DNA of 13,941 nucleotides from CAZCEC01 sp964497615. Its GTDB lineage: Bacteria; Chloroflexota; Anaerolineae; Anaerolineales; UBA6663. The notes under the pieces were generated by a model. The model had not been told where the DNA came from and did not search any database. It saw only the letters and a list, made by a program, of their open reading frames with translations. This document shows, piece by piece, positions 1-6,208 of the stretch (its first letter is position 1; every line of letters starts with the position of its first letter). The stretch is taken from assembly GCA_964497615.1 (NCBI GenBank), contig CAZCEC010000115.1:1-13941 (forward strand), read 5' to 3'. A program made the position numbers and the translations under genes.

Positions 1-456
1 TGGATCGCCGACCTGTTGCAGCGCGCGGGCATGGAAGCGCACACGGCTGATACGGGCCAGATCGACAGCCTGCTGTGGGGTAAACTGGCGGTCAACTGTG
101 GCATCAACGCGCTGACCGCGCTGCTGCGGGTGCCCAACGGCGAGCTGCTGGCCCGGGCCGATGCAGCCGCGCTGATGGAGGCCGCCGCCGAGGAGTGCGC
201 GGCCGTGGCGCGCGCGCGGGGCCTGCGCCTGCCCTTCGCGAGCGCAGCAGCGCAGGCGCGGCGGGTGGCGGCCGGCACAGCCATTAACCATTCGAGCATG
301 TTTCAGGATATACTGCGCGGCGCGCCCACGGAGGTGGACGCCATCAACGGCGCCGTGGCGCAGGCCGGCGCGGCGCTGGGGGTGCCCACCCCCATCAACG
401 AGACGCTGTGGCGGCTGGTGCGCGCCCTGGCGGACGGATCACAGCCCACTCCATGA
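1..456 (+). CDS. panE: 2-dehydropantoate 2-reductase, C-terminal part (5' end outside window)
   Basis: PanE reduces ketopantoate to pantoate with NADPH in the cytoplasm, the second step toward pantothenate. Only the C-terminal domain (ApbA_C/KPR_C) is present: 151 codons are open from base 1 to TGA at 454-456, so the NADPH-binding Rossmann half lies upstream. Visible family marks are the segment GKLAVNCGINALTALL, which holds the conserved Lys and Asn of the substrate site, and the later MFQDILRGAPTEVDAINGAV, whose TEvDaiNG signature holds the conserved Glu. A TTG at base 16 is in frame, but the reading frame continues upstream with family-like residues, so it is not the start. The stop overlaps the next ORF by ATGA. 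The direct neighbours panC, coaX and coaBC support PanE over other ApbA-like reductases. Confidence 0.9.
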   Translation, partial: WIADLLQRAGMEAHTADTGQIDSLLWGKLAVNCGINALTALLRVPNGELLARADAAALMEAAAEECAAVARARGLRLPFASAAAQARRVAAGTAINHSSMFQDILRGAPTEVDAINGAVAQAGAALGVPTPINETLWRLVRALADGSQPTP

Positions 457-614
457 CGAGGTCGCTGCTTTCGCGGGCGGTGTCGCGGGCGGCCCAGTTC
501 GCGGCCGCCATCCCCCTCACCTACGCGGTTCTCTCGGCCGCGACGCTCATCACTTTTGCCGTCACCCGGCGGTATGCCCTGTATTTTTTCTCAACCACAC
601 ATGAAGGCGAGTAA
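453..614 (+). CDS. Small hypothetical single-span membrane protein (53 aa) between panE and panC
   Basis: I do not recognise a family. The ORF starts with the ATG of an ATGA overlap with the panE stop and ends in TAA, whose last A is the first base of the panC ATG. It therefore fills the gap between the two genes exactly. The product has a basic N-terminus (Arg at residues 3, 8 and 12), one hydrophobic stretch of about 25 residues (roughly 14-38, rich in Ala, Leu and Ile), then RRYALYFFSTTHEGE. This would suit a single membrane helix. No Shine-Dalgarno is visible before its ATG, so translation would depend on coupling to panE. AAGGCGAG near its end is a plausible ribosome site for panC. Alternatively it may be a non-functional reading frame that merely keeps ribosomes moving between panE and panC. 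Function unknown. Confidence 0.45.
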   Translation: MTRSLLSRAVSRAAQFAAAIPLTYAVLSAATLITFAVTRRYALYFFSTTHEGE

Positions 615-1456
615 TGAAGACGGTCACACGGCTGAGTGAATTGCGGGCGGAGCGGGGAGAAATGGCGGGCACGTTCGGCCTCGTGCCGACGATGGGGTTC
701 CTGCACCGGGGGCACCTGTCGCTGGTGGAGCGGGCGCGGGCGGAGTGCGACCAGGTGGGGGTGAGCGTCTTTGTGAACCCGACGCAGTTTGGGCCGGGGG
801 AGGACCTGCACCGCTACCCGCGCGACCTGGACCGCGACCTGGGACTGCTGGAAGGGCTGGGGGTGGACGTGGTGTGGGCGCCGCCGCCGGAGGAGGTGTA
901 CCCGCCGGGGTTCCAGACCTGGGTGACGGTGGAGCAGGTGAGCGCGCCGCTGGAGGGCAAGCACCGGCCGGGGCATTTCCGCGGGGTGGCGACGGTGGTG
1001 GCGAAGCTGTTCAACGCATTTATGCCCGACCGGGCGTACTTTGGGCAAAAGGACGCGCAGCAGGTGGCCGTGATCCGGCAGATGGCGCGCGACCTGAACT
1101 TCCCGGTGGAGGTGGTGGTGTGCCCGACGGTGCGCGAGGCGGATGGGCTGGCGCTGAGCAGCCGGAACGTGTATCTGGACCCGGAGGAGCGGCAGGCGGC
1201 GACGGTGCTGTTCCGCGCGCTGACCAAGGCGCAGGCGGCGTTTGGGGACGGGGAGCGCGACGCGGATGCGCTGCGGGCGATATTGTCGTCAACGGTGGCG
1301 GGGGAGCCGCTGGCGCGGGAGGAGTACGTTTCGGCGGCGGACCCGGAAACGCTGGACGAATTGGAGCGGGTGGAGGCAGGGGTGCTGCTATCGCTGGCGG
1401 TGCGGGTGGGGAAGACGAGGTTGATTGATAACGTGGTGCTGGCAAATGAAGGATGA
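614..1456 (+). CDS. panC: Pantothenate synthetase (pantoate--beta-alanine ligase)
   Basis: PanC condenses pantoate with beta-alanine, using ATP, through a pantoyl-adenylate intermediate in the cytoplasm. The 280-residue length is normal for the family. The class I nucleotidyl-transferase features are in order: VPTMGFLHRGHLSLV (PTMG at 25-28, the HxGH motif as HRGH at 31-34), FVNPTQF (53-59) for pantoate binding, HFRGVATVV (121-129), YFGQKDAQQ (142-150) and the KMSKS-like LSSRN at 181-185. The ATG at 614 overlaps the previous TAA by one base and is preceded by AAGGCGAG at about the right distance, so this start is well supported. The enzyme supplies pantothenate to CoaX, the next gene. Base use is strongly G-rich on the coding strand (GGG and CGG codons), like its neighbours. 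Confidence 0.97.
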   Translation: MKTVTRLSELRAERGEMAGTFGLVPTMGFLHRGHLSLVERARAECDQVGVSVFVNPTQFGPGEDLHRYPRDLDRDLGLLEGLGVDVVWAPPPEEVYPPGFQTWVTVEQVSAPLEGKHRPGHFRGVATVVAKLFNAFMPDRAYFGQKDAQQVAVIRQMARDLNFPVEVVVCPTVREADGLALSSRNVYLDPEERQAATVLFRALTKAQAAFGDGERDADALRAILSSTVAGEPLAREEYVSAADPETLDELERVEAGVLLSLAVRVGKTRLIDNVVLANEG

Positions 1457-1463
1457 AGGGGAC

Positions 1464-1540
1464 GACGGATGACGGATGACGGACGACGGACGACCGACAA
1501 TGGACGCCTGACGAAAGACGGAAGACGAAGGACGAAGAAG
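1464..1540 (+). repeat. Degenerate heptanucleotide tandem repeat between panC and coaX
   Basis: Eleven consecutive 7-base units can be marked off: GACGGAT twice, GACGGAC twice, GACCGAC, AATGGAC, GCCTGAC, GAAAGAC, GGAAGAC, GAAGGAC and GAAGAAG. The left units are exact or one base apart and the right ones drift, but most keep a final GAC and the phase never slips. The tract begins a few bases after the panC stop and is purine-rich on the coding strand. The rest of the gap (1541-1605) holds no ORF or clear promoter; GGGCAGGG just before 1606 is the likely ribosome site for coaX. Confidence 0.85.
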
Positions 1541-1605
1541 AGACCTTCGAAGCGAGGGCGATAGACGGCCAGACCCAAGGGGCAGGCAGGATGGGCAGGG
1601 ATGCG

Positions 1606-2373
1606 ATGCTGCTGACAATAGATGTTGGGAATACGAATATCACGCTGGGGCTGTATGACGGGGGGGCGCTGGGGCCGCGGTGGCGGCTGGCGACCGACCA
1701 CCAGCGGATGGCGGATGAGTACGGGATTCTGCTGGTGAATTTGCTGCAACATGCAGAGCTGCGCCCGGCGGACGTGCGGCATATCGCGCTGGCTTCGGTG
1801 GTGCCGCCGCTGACGGGCACCCTGGTGGAGGCATGCGAGACCTTCCTGGGAAAAAAGCCGTTTGTGGTGGACGCCGGGGTGAAAACGGGGGTGCGCATCA
1901 AGTACGACGACCCGAAGGCGGTGGGGGCCGACCGGGTGGTGGACGCGGCGGCGGTGCAGAAGCTGTATGGCGGGCCGGCGTGCGTGGTGGACCTGGGGAC
2001 GGCGACGACCTTCGACGCCATTTCGGCGGAAGGCGACTACCTGGGCGGGGCGATTGCGCCGGGGATCGGGATTGCGGCGGAGGCCTTGTTCCAGCGGACG
2101 GCCAAGCTGCCGAAGGTGGACCTGGTGCGGCCGCCGACGGCCATCGGGCGAAACACGGCGCATGCCATCCAGTCGGGGATGGTGTTTGGGTACGCGGGGC
2201 TGGTGGAGGGGATGGTGGGGCGGTTCCGGGCCGAACTGGGGCCGAACATGAAGGTGATTGGGACGGGGGGGCTGGCGGGGCTGATCGCGGCGGAGACGAA
2301 CTGCATCGACATCATCGCGCCGTGGCTGACGCTGGACGGGCTGCGGATTGTGTGGGAGCTGAACCATCCATGA
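1606..2373 (+). CDS. coaX: Type III pantothenate kinase
   Basis: CoaX phosphorylates pantothenate to 4'-phosphopantothenate, the first committed CoA step. Type III enzymes belong to the ASKHA fold and, unlike CoaA, are generally not feedback-inhibited by CoA (family knowledge). From the chosen ATG the protein has 255 residues and opens with MLLTIDVGNTNITLG, matching the usual N-terminus with the catalytic Asp at residue 6. Other motifs are ASVVPPL (63-69), GADRVVDAAA (107-116) with Asp109, and DLGTATTFD (129-137), the second phosphate-binding loop, followed by GGAIAPGI (147-154). A second in-frame ATG at 1591 would add MGRDA. It also has a purine-rich upstream sequence, but family proteins normally begin at MLLTID, so 1606 is preferred. 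The stop overlaps the coaBC start by ATGA. Confidence 0.95.
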   Translation: MLLTIDVGNTNITLGLYDGGALGPRWRLATDHQRMADEYGILLVNLLQHAELRPADVRHIALASVVPPLTGTLVEACETFLGKKPFVVDAGVKTGVRIKYDDPKAVGADRVVDAAAVQKLYGGPACVVDLGTATTFDAISAEGDYLGGAIAPGIGIAAEALFQRTAKLPKVDLVRPPTAIGRNTAHAIQSGMVFGYAGLVEGMVGRFRAELGPNMKVIGTGGLAGLIAAETNCIDIIAPWLTLDGLRIVWELNHP

Positions 2374-3608
2374 CCATCGTGCCAATCCTCCACAATAGGC
2401 GCATTGTGCTGGGCGTGACCGGCTCGATTGCCGCGTACAAGGCGGCGGACTTGGCGAGCAAGCTAACGCAGGCCGGGGCCTTGGTGGACTGCGTGCTGAC
2501 GGAAGCGGCGGCGCGGTTTGTGACCCCGCTGACGTTCCAATCGGTGACGGGGCGGCCGGCGCACAGCGACCTGTGGGCGGCCAGCGCGGAAACGCACGTG
2601 GTGCACGTGGCCCTGGGGGAGCAGGCGGATCTGCTGATCATCGCCCCGGCGACGGCCGAGACCCTGGCGAAGATGGCACATGGGCTGGCGGACAACCTGC
2701 TGACGGTGACGGCGCTGGCGGCGCGCTGCCCGGTGTTGGCGGCGCCGGCCATGGATGGGGCAATGTTCGCGCATCCGGCGACACAGGCGAACCTGCAAAC
2801 CTTGCGGCAGCGCGGGGTGACGGTGTTGGGGCCGGCAGAGGGGCGATTGGCGTCGGGCCTGGTGGGGCTGGGGCGAATGGTGGAGCCGGACGAGATTCTG
2901 GGGCAGGCGCGGCTGGCGCTGGGGCGCGGCGGCCTGCTGGCCGGGAAGCGGGTGGTGGTTTCGGCGGGCGGGACGCAAGAGCCGCTGGACCCGGTGCGGT
3001 TTATCTCGAACCGGTCGAGCGGCAAGCAGGGGTATGCGCTGGCGCAGGCGGCGCTGGACCACGGGGCGGAGGTGACGCTGGTGGCGGGGCCGACGAGCCT
3101 GGCGACGCCGGTGGGGGCGGAATTGGTGCGGGTGCAAAGCGCGGCGGAGATGGCGGAGGCGGTGCTGCGGGCCAGCGCCGTGGCGGACGTGCTGCTGATG
3201 GCGGCAGCGGTGGCGGACTTTCGGCCTGCGGCGGTGGCTGAGCACAAGCTCAAGAAGAGCGCCGTGCCGGAAATCCAACTGGAGAAGACGGTGGACATCC
3301 TCTCGGCGGTGGCGGAAGCGCGGGCGGCAGGGCCAGGCCATCGGCCGTCCATTGTGGTGGGGTTCGCGGCGGAGAGCCAGGACTTGATCGCCAATGCGCG
3401 GGAGAAGGTGCTGCGCAAGCGCCTGGACTTGATCGCGGCGAACGACATCTCGGCCAAGGATGCGGGCTTTAGCGTGGACACGAACCGGGTGACCCTGATT
3501 GACGCGCGGGGCGGGACGGAGACGCTGCCGCTGCTGACCAAGGTCCAGGTGGCGGAGACGGTGATGGCCAGGGTGGAGAAGATGCTGGCGGGCGGGACGT
3601 GGCAATAA
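2370..3608 (+). CDS. coaBC: Bifunctional phosphopantothenoylcysteine decarboxylase / phosphopantothenate--cysteine ligase
   Basis: CoaBC joins cysteine to 4'-phosphopantothenate (CoaB, CTP-dependent in bacteria) and decarboxylates the product to 4'-phosphopantetheine (CoaC, FMN-dependent). The 412 residues carry CoaC at about 8-185: VTGSIAAYKA (16-25) for FMN, the His in HVAL (His79) and APATAETLAKMAHGLADNL (92-110). CoaB spans about 190-412: VSAGGTQEPLDPVRFISNRS (197-216), AAAVADFRP (278-286) and KLKK (293-296). Two CoaC positions differ from E. coli Dfp: the PAMN motif reads PAMD (Asp129), and the substrate-clamp ACG reads ASG (Ser162). I recall both variants from other phyla, so the enzyme is probably active. 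The ATG overlaps the coaX stop by four bases, with no strong Shine-Dalgarno, which suggests coupling. Confidence 0.96.
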   Translation: MTIVPILHNRRIVLGVTGSIAAYKAADLASKLTQAGALVDCVLTEAAARFVTPLTFQSVTGRPAHSDLWAASAETHVVHVALGEQADLLIIAPATAETLAKMAHGLADNLLTVTALAARCPVLAAPAMDGAMFAHPATQANLQTLRQRGVTVLGPAEGRLASGLVGLGRMVEPDEILGQARLALGRGGLLAGKRVVVSAGGTQEPLDPVRFISNRSSGKQGYALAQAALDHGAEVTLVAGPTSLATPVGAELVRVQSAAEMAEAVLRASAVADVLLMAAAVADFRPAAVAEHKLKKSAVPEIQLEKTVDILSAVAEARAAGPGHRPSIVVGFAAESQDLIANAREKVLRKRLDLIAANDISAKDAGFSVDTNRVTLIDARGGTETLPLLTKVQVAETVMARVEKMLAGGTWQ

Positions 3609-3675
3609 GGCGGGAACTAGGGGGAATGAGGGAAATAGGGGAAGGGTCTGAAGGGTATGAGGGGCATAGGGGGCG

Positions 3676-3711
3676 GGGGACCAAGGGGACCAAGGGGACT
3701 CAGGGGACTCA
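3676..3711 (+). repeat. Nonanucleotide tandem repeat in a G-rich gap after coaBC
   Basis: Four exact 9-base units are seen: GGGGACCAA twice, then GGGGACTCA twice. The preceding 3609-3675 continues the theme with runs of three to five G separated by short A/T-containing spacers of about the same period. Two more GGGGACTCA units lie at 3744-3761. The whole gap (3609-3826) has no convincing gene. G runs at such regular spacing could form G-quadruplexes in the coding strand or its RNA. Confidence 0.85.
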
Positions 3712-3788
3712 GCGCCCATGAGAGCAGTGAGAGGCGCACGGGTGGGGACTCAGGGGACTCAGCTTCTTTGAGAGCAGTGAGAGGCGCA
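3694..3788 (+). repeat. 45-base tandem duplication (period 50)
   Basis: Copy 1 is at 3694-3738 and copy 2 at 3744-3788. Each begins with two GGGGACTCA units and ends in GAGAGCAGTGAGAGGCGCA. They match at 41 of 45 positions; the four differences lie together in the middle (GCGCCCATG against GCTTCTTTG). The two copies are separated by only five bases (CGGGT). Two copies are too few and too different at the centre for a CRISPR array, and no cas gene is near. A slippage duplication within the G-rich gap is the simplest reading. Confidence 0.85.
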
Positions 3789-3826
3789 GGGGAGTTGAGC
3801 GAGGGGAGGAAAAGTGAGGGCGGCAA

Positions 3827-4840
3827 TTGCGTGAGTGGCAGAATGCGATCACGGATGTGCCAGGGATTTGGGTGGGGCACGCGGAGGAGGCCGAGGCGCT
3901 GACGGGCTGCACGGTGGTGCTGTGCCCGGAGGGGGCGGTGGGGGGCGTGGATGAGCGCGGGGGCGCGCCGGGGACGCGCCAGATTGACGCGCTGCGGCCG
4001 CTGCACCTGGTCCAGAAGGCGCACGCCATCATGCTGGCGGGCGGGTCGGCGTTTGGGCTGGACGCGGCCTCGGGGGCAATGCGGTGGCTGGAGGAACAGG
4101 GGCACGGGTTTGACGTGCGGGTGGCGCGGGTGCCAATTGTGCCGTCCGCGATCCTATTTGACCTGGGGATTGGCCGGGCGGATGTGCGGCCGGATGCGGC
4201 AATGGGGTACCGGGCGTGCCGGGCGGCCAGCCGGGAGCGGCCCAGGGAGGGCAACGCCGGGGCCGGGATGGGCTGCACGGTGGGAAAGGCGCTGGGGCCG
4301 AAATGGGGGATGAAGGGCGGGCTGGGGACGGCCAGCGTGGCGCTGGGCGGTGGGGTGGTGGTGGGGGCGCTGGCAGCGGTGAATGCGTATGGGGACGTGT
4401 GGGACCCGGAGGCGAAGGCGATCCTGGCCGGATGCCGACTGCCGGAGGCCGACCCGCCGCGGTTCGCGGATGCCATGCGGGTGATGCGGGAGCGGGTGAC
4501 GGAGCCGCCAACGGGGTTTGGGCGGCCCCCTGCCCCGGCGGAGACGGGCCACACCGTCATCGGGGTGGTGGCGAGCAATGCGCGGCTGACGAAGGAAGAG
4601 ACCAACAAGGTGGCGCAGATGGCGCACGATGGGCTGGCGCGGGTGATTCGCCCGGCCCATACCATGTTTGATGGTGATACAATCTTCGCCCTAAGCACGG
4701 AGGGGGTGGCGGTGGATGTTAACATAATTGGAGCATTTGCGGCGGAGGTCATTGCGCGGGCTATAATCAGGGGCGTGCGGGCGGCGGAGGGGGTGGCGGA
4801 GTGGCCGGCGGTGCGTGACCTGGAGCGTGGGGGCGGGTAA
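3827..4840 (+). CDS. P1 (DmpA/S58) family N-terminal-nucleophile peptidase
   Basis: These enzymes are aminopeptidases, some acting on D- or beta-amino-acid peptides, that mature by self-cleavage into two chains. The 337 residues show the family pattern: NAITDVPGIWVGHAE at the N-terminus, VDERGGAPGTRQIDAL (41-56), IMLAGGSAFGLDAASG (68-83), NAGAGMGCTVGKALG (143-157) and KGGLGTAS (163-170), followed by VNAYGDVWDP. By analogy with DmpA, cleavage is expected before Thr168, making it the new N-terminal nucleophile; that assignment is inferred. No signal peptide is seen. The start is a TTG: an in-frame stop at 3815-3817 leaves no earlier start, and the next candidate would remove the conserved N-terminus. 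GAGGG lies about eight bases upstream. The substrate cannot be read from the sequence. The gene is separated from the CoA cluster by a repeat-rich gap and is probably unrelated to it. Confidence 0.92.
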   Translation: MREWQNAITDVPGIWVGHAEEAEALTGCTVVLCPEGAVGGVDERGGAPGTRQIDALRPLHLVQKAHAIMLAGGSAFGLDAASGAMRWLEEQGHGFDVRVARVPIVPSAILFDLGIGRADVRPDAAMGYRACRAASRERPREGNAGAGMGCTVGKALGPKWGMKGGLGTASVALGGGVVVGALAAVNAYGDVWDPEAKAILAGCRLPEADPPRFADAMRVMRERVTEPPTGFGRPPAPAETGHTVIGVVASNARLTKEETNKVAQMAHDGLARVIRPAHTMFDGDTIFALSTEGVAVDVNIIGAFAAEVIARAIIRGVRAAEGVAEWPAVRDLERGGG

Positions 4841-4871
4841 GCGGGAAAGTGTGTACGTGAGCAGGTCGAAG

Positions 4872-4919
4872 GTGTGGGGGTGTGGGGGTGTGGGAGTGTG
4901 GGAGTAGGGGATTAGGGAC
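4872..4919 (+). repeat. Octanucleotide tandem repeat before the DUF4446 gene
   Basis: Six 8-base units run without a phase slip: GTGTGGGG twice, GTGTGGGA twice, GTAGGGGA and TTAGGGAC. The tract fills most of the 100-base gap between the peptidase stop and the next start. Six G runs of three to four bases at even spacing make this a strong G-quadruplex candidate on the coding strand. It lies just upstream of the ribosome site of the next gene (GGAGGG, 4927-4932). Confidence 0.85.
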
Positions 4920-4940
4920 ATTCCGCGGAGGGTGTCGGCA

Positions 4941-5384
4941 ATGCTGCAACTGTGGACGGACTATGGGTTCTACCTGTGGGGGCTGACGACGGCGCTGGTG
5001 GTGATCGCGCTGGCGTGGCTGGCCTACAACACATTCACGGGCCAAGGGGGCGACGACGAGGCCCCGAGCGGAGGCGTGGACCCGGCGGCGCTGGAGGCGC
5101 TGGCCGAGCGGGTGACGGGGTTGGCCGAGGCGGCGCCGCACATGCAGGCCACGCTGGGCCGGACCCTGCAATTCTGCGGGCTGGTGCGCTATGCGGACGG
5201 GACGGGGGCGCAGGCGTTCTCGCTGGCGGTGGCGAATGCGCGCGGGGACGGGTTCGTGCTGTCGAGCAGCGTCCGGGGCGGGTTCAGCGCCAAGGCGCTG
5301 GCGCGGTGGGCGTCGAACCAGCCGCTGAGCCTGGAGGAGCAATCGGCGGTGGAGCAGGCGCGGGGCAACCAGGAAAAGGGATAG
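4941..5384 (+). CDS. DUF4446 family membrane-anchored protein
   Basis: The function of this family is not known to me. From the ATG at 4941 the product has 147 residues: one N-terminal membrane helix (about 10-29, YGFYLWGLTTALVVIALAWL), an acidic/Gly linker, then a soluble domain. That domain has the family-typical run LGRTLQFCGLVRYADGTGAQAFSLAV-type block (strictly: LQFCGLVRYAD, then FSLAVANARGDGFVLSSS) and ends LSLEEQSAVEQA. A GTG at 4932 is also in frame, but GGAGGG (4927-4932) overlaps that GTG and sits eight bases before the ATG, which decides for the ATG. The soluble part probably faces the cytoplasm, but topology cannot be settled here. It precedes a bactofilin gene; a shared role at the cell envelope is an inference from position only. 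Confidence 0.85.
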   Translation: MLQLWTDYGFYLWGLTTALVVIALAWLAYNTFTGQGGDDEAPSGGVDPAALEALAERVTGLAEAAPHMQATLGRTLQFCGLVRYADGTGAQAFSLAVANARGDGFVLSSSVRGGFSAKALARWASNQPLSLEEQSAVEQARGNQEKG

Positions 5385-5406
5385 AACTTATGTTCAGGGG
5401 GTCACA

Positions 5407-5434
5407 TTGACAAAGTTTCCCAACCTGATAAACT
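5407..5434 (+). promoter_or_regulatory. Sigma-70-type promoter upstream of the bactofilin gene
   Basis: A perfect -35 box TTGACA (5407-5412) is followed after 16 bases by TAAACT (5429-5434; 4 of 6 matches to TATAAT). TG one base upstream (5426-5427) gives an extended -10. The stretch is AT-rich compared with its surroundings and lies between two + strand genes. Transcription would begin near 5441 and leave a leader of about 70 bases before the GTG at 5510. The remainder of the gap shows nothing else beyond the ribosome site GAGGAGGG at about 5496-5503. Confidence 0.65.
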
Positions 5435-5509
5435 CTCTAACCAAGCAGGCACGTGGGAGCCATTTGGCGGGGATGGGGACAAACCAACGACCTCTGAGGA
5501 GGGCAGGCA

Positions 5510-6148
5510 GTGTTTCAATTCAAACCCGCACCGAAGAACGGCAAACCGACCGGCGCCCAGCCGAATGGCAATGGGCATGCGCCGAGTGAAGAGCTACCAG
5601 GCGAGCCAGCCGGCCAGCCTGAGGTGGTAAGCGAACCAAAACCCCCAACAAGCCAAAAGTCCATACTTGCGAAGTGGCTGGGACTGGGCGGGGGAACCAA
5701 GGCACCGGCCCGGCCGGCGGCGCCGCGGGCGCATGGGCGGGGGCTGGACAGTGTGGTGGGGCCGGGGGTGGCCCTGCAAGGCACGCTGTCGGGCGCCGGG
5801 AACATGCGCATCGAGGGCAGTTTTGACGGCAACATCAATATTCAGGGCACGCTGTTTGTGGCCGATGGCGCCAAGGTGACGGCGGAGATCCGCGCGGGGG
5901 CCGTTTCGGTGGGGGGGAGCGTGAAGGGCAACATCACCGCCGGTAAGGTGGAGATCCTTTCCACCGGGCGGGTGTGGGGGGACTTGATCACGACCGCGTT
6001 TGCGACTGAAGAAGGCGCCTTCCTGCGCGGGCAGGTGCGGATGGAGGACCACCTCCCCACCCCGCCGGCCACATCGGCGCCGCAGCCGCAAGCGCTGCCG
6101 ACGGCTGTGATGGCCCGCGAGCGGGAGCGCGAAACGATCCGGTTCTAG
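5510..6148 (+). CDS. Bactofilin (polymer-forming cytoskeletal protein)
   Basis: Bactofilins assemble without nucleotide into filaments or sheets, usually at the inner face of the membrane, and serve as scaffolds for cell shape, wall enzymes or chromosome positioning. The 212 residues divide into a disordered Pro/Gly-rich N-terminal tail (1-79), the beta-helix core (about 80-178) and a short Pro-rich tail ending in a charged RERERETIRF. Core signatures are VVGPGVALQGTLSGAGNMRI, then EGSFDGNINIQGTLFVADGA, then AVSVGGSVKGNITA: repeated short strands with G-x-(I/V) turns. The N-terminal tail is longer than in many bactofilins. The start is GTG, set by GAGGAGGG seven to thirteen bases upstream; it yields MFQFK, a plausible membrane-touching N-terminus. 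It appears to have its own promoter (5407-5434) and a strong terminator (6172-6203), so it can be expressed alone. Confidence 0.93.
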   Translation: MFQFKPAPKNGKPTGAQPNGNGHAPSEELPGEPAGQPEVVSEPKPPTSQKSILAKWLGLGGGTKAPARPAAPRAHGRGLDSVVGPGVALQGTLSGAGNMRIEGSFDGNINIQGTLFVADGAKVTAEIRAGAVSVGGSVKGNITAGKVEILSTGRVWGDLITTAFATEEGAFLRGQVRMEDHLPTPPATSAPQPQALPTAVMARERERETIRF

Positions 6149-6171
6149 GATAGACAGAAGTGAGATGTGTG

Positions 6172-6203
6172 CCGGGAAGCCCATAGGCTTCCCGGTTTTG
6201 TTT
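6172..6203 (+). terminator. Intrinsic terminator after the bactofilin gene
   Basis: A perfect 10-base-pair stem (CCGGGAAGCC at 6172-6181, GGCTTCCCGG at 6186-6195) with a four-base CATA loop is followed directly by TTTTGTTT. It lies 24 bases after the bactofilin stop and just before the end of the convergent aldo/keto reductase gene. There is no T tract on the other side, so it should act mainly on + strand transcripts. Confidence 0.93.
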
Positions 6204-6208
6204 CCAGA

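Noticed and set aside
571..613. AT-rich patch before panC as a promoter
   Set aside because: No -35/-10 pair with proper spacing could be found, and panC appears translationally coupled to the preceding ORF.
814..2385. 523-residue open frame on the - strand across panC and coaX
   Set aside because: It is Arg/Pro/His-rich shadow sequence opposite two clear enzymes and also crosses the heptamer repeat, with no recognisable domain.
2312..3541. 409-residue open frame on the - strand opposite coaBC
   Set aside because: Ser/Ala/Arg-rich composition typical of the antisense of GC-rich genes; coaBC is unambiguous on the other strand.
3694..3788. Possible CRISPR array
   Set aside because: Only two copies, five-base separation, changes inside the repeat and no cas genes.
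5407..5589. 60-residue + strand frame beginning at TTG
   Set aside because: Its TTG is the -35 box TTGACA, it has no ribosome site, and it runs out of frame into the bactofilin gene.
6172..6203. Bidirectional terminator for the reductase gene
   Set aside because: The stem is shared, but there is no T tract on the - strand side, so only + strand function is supported.
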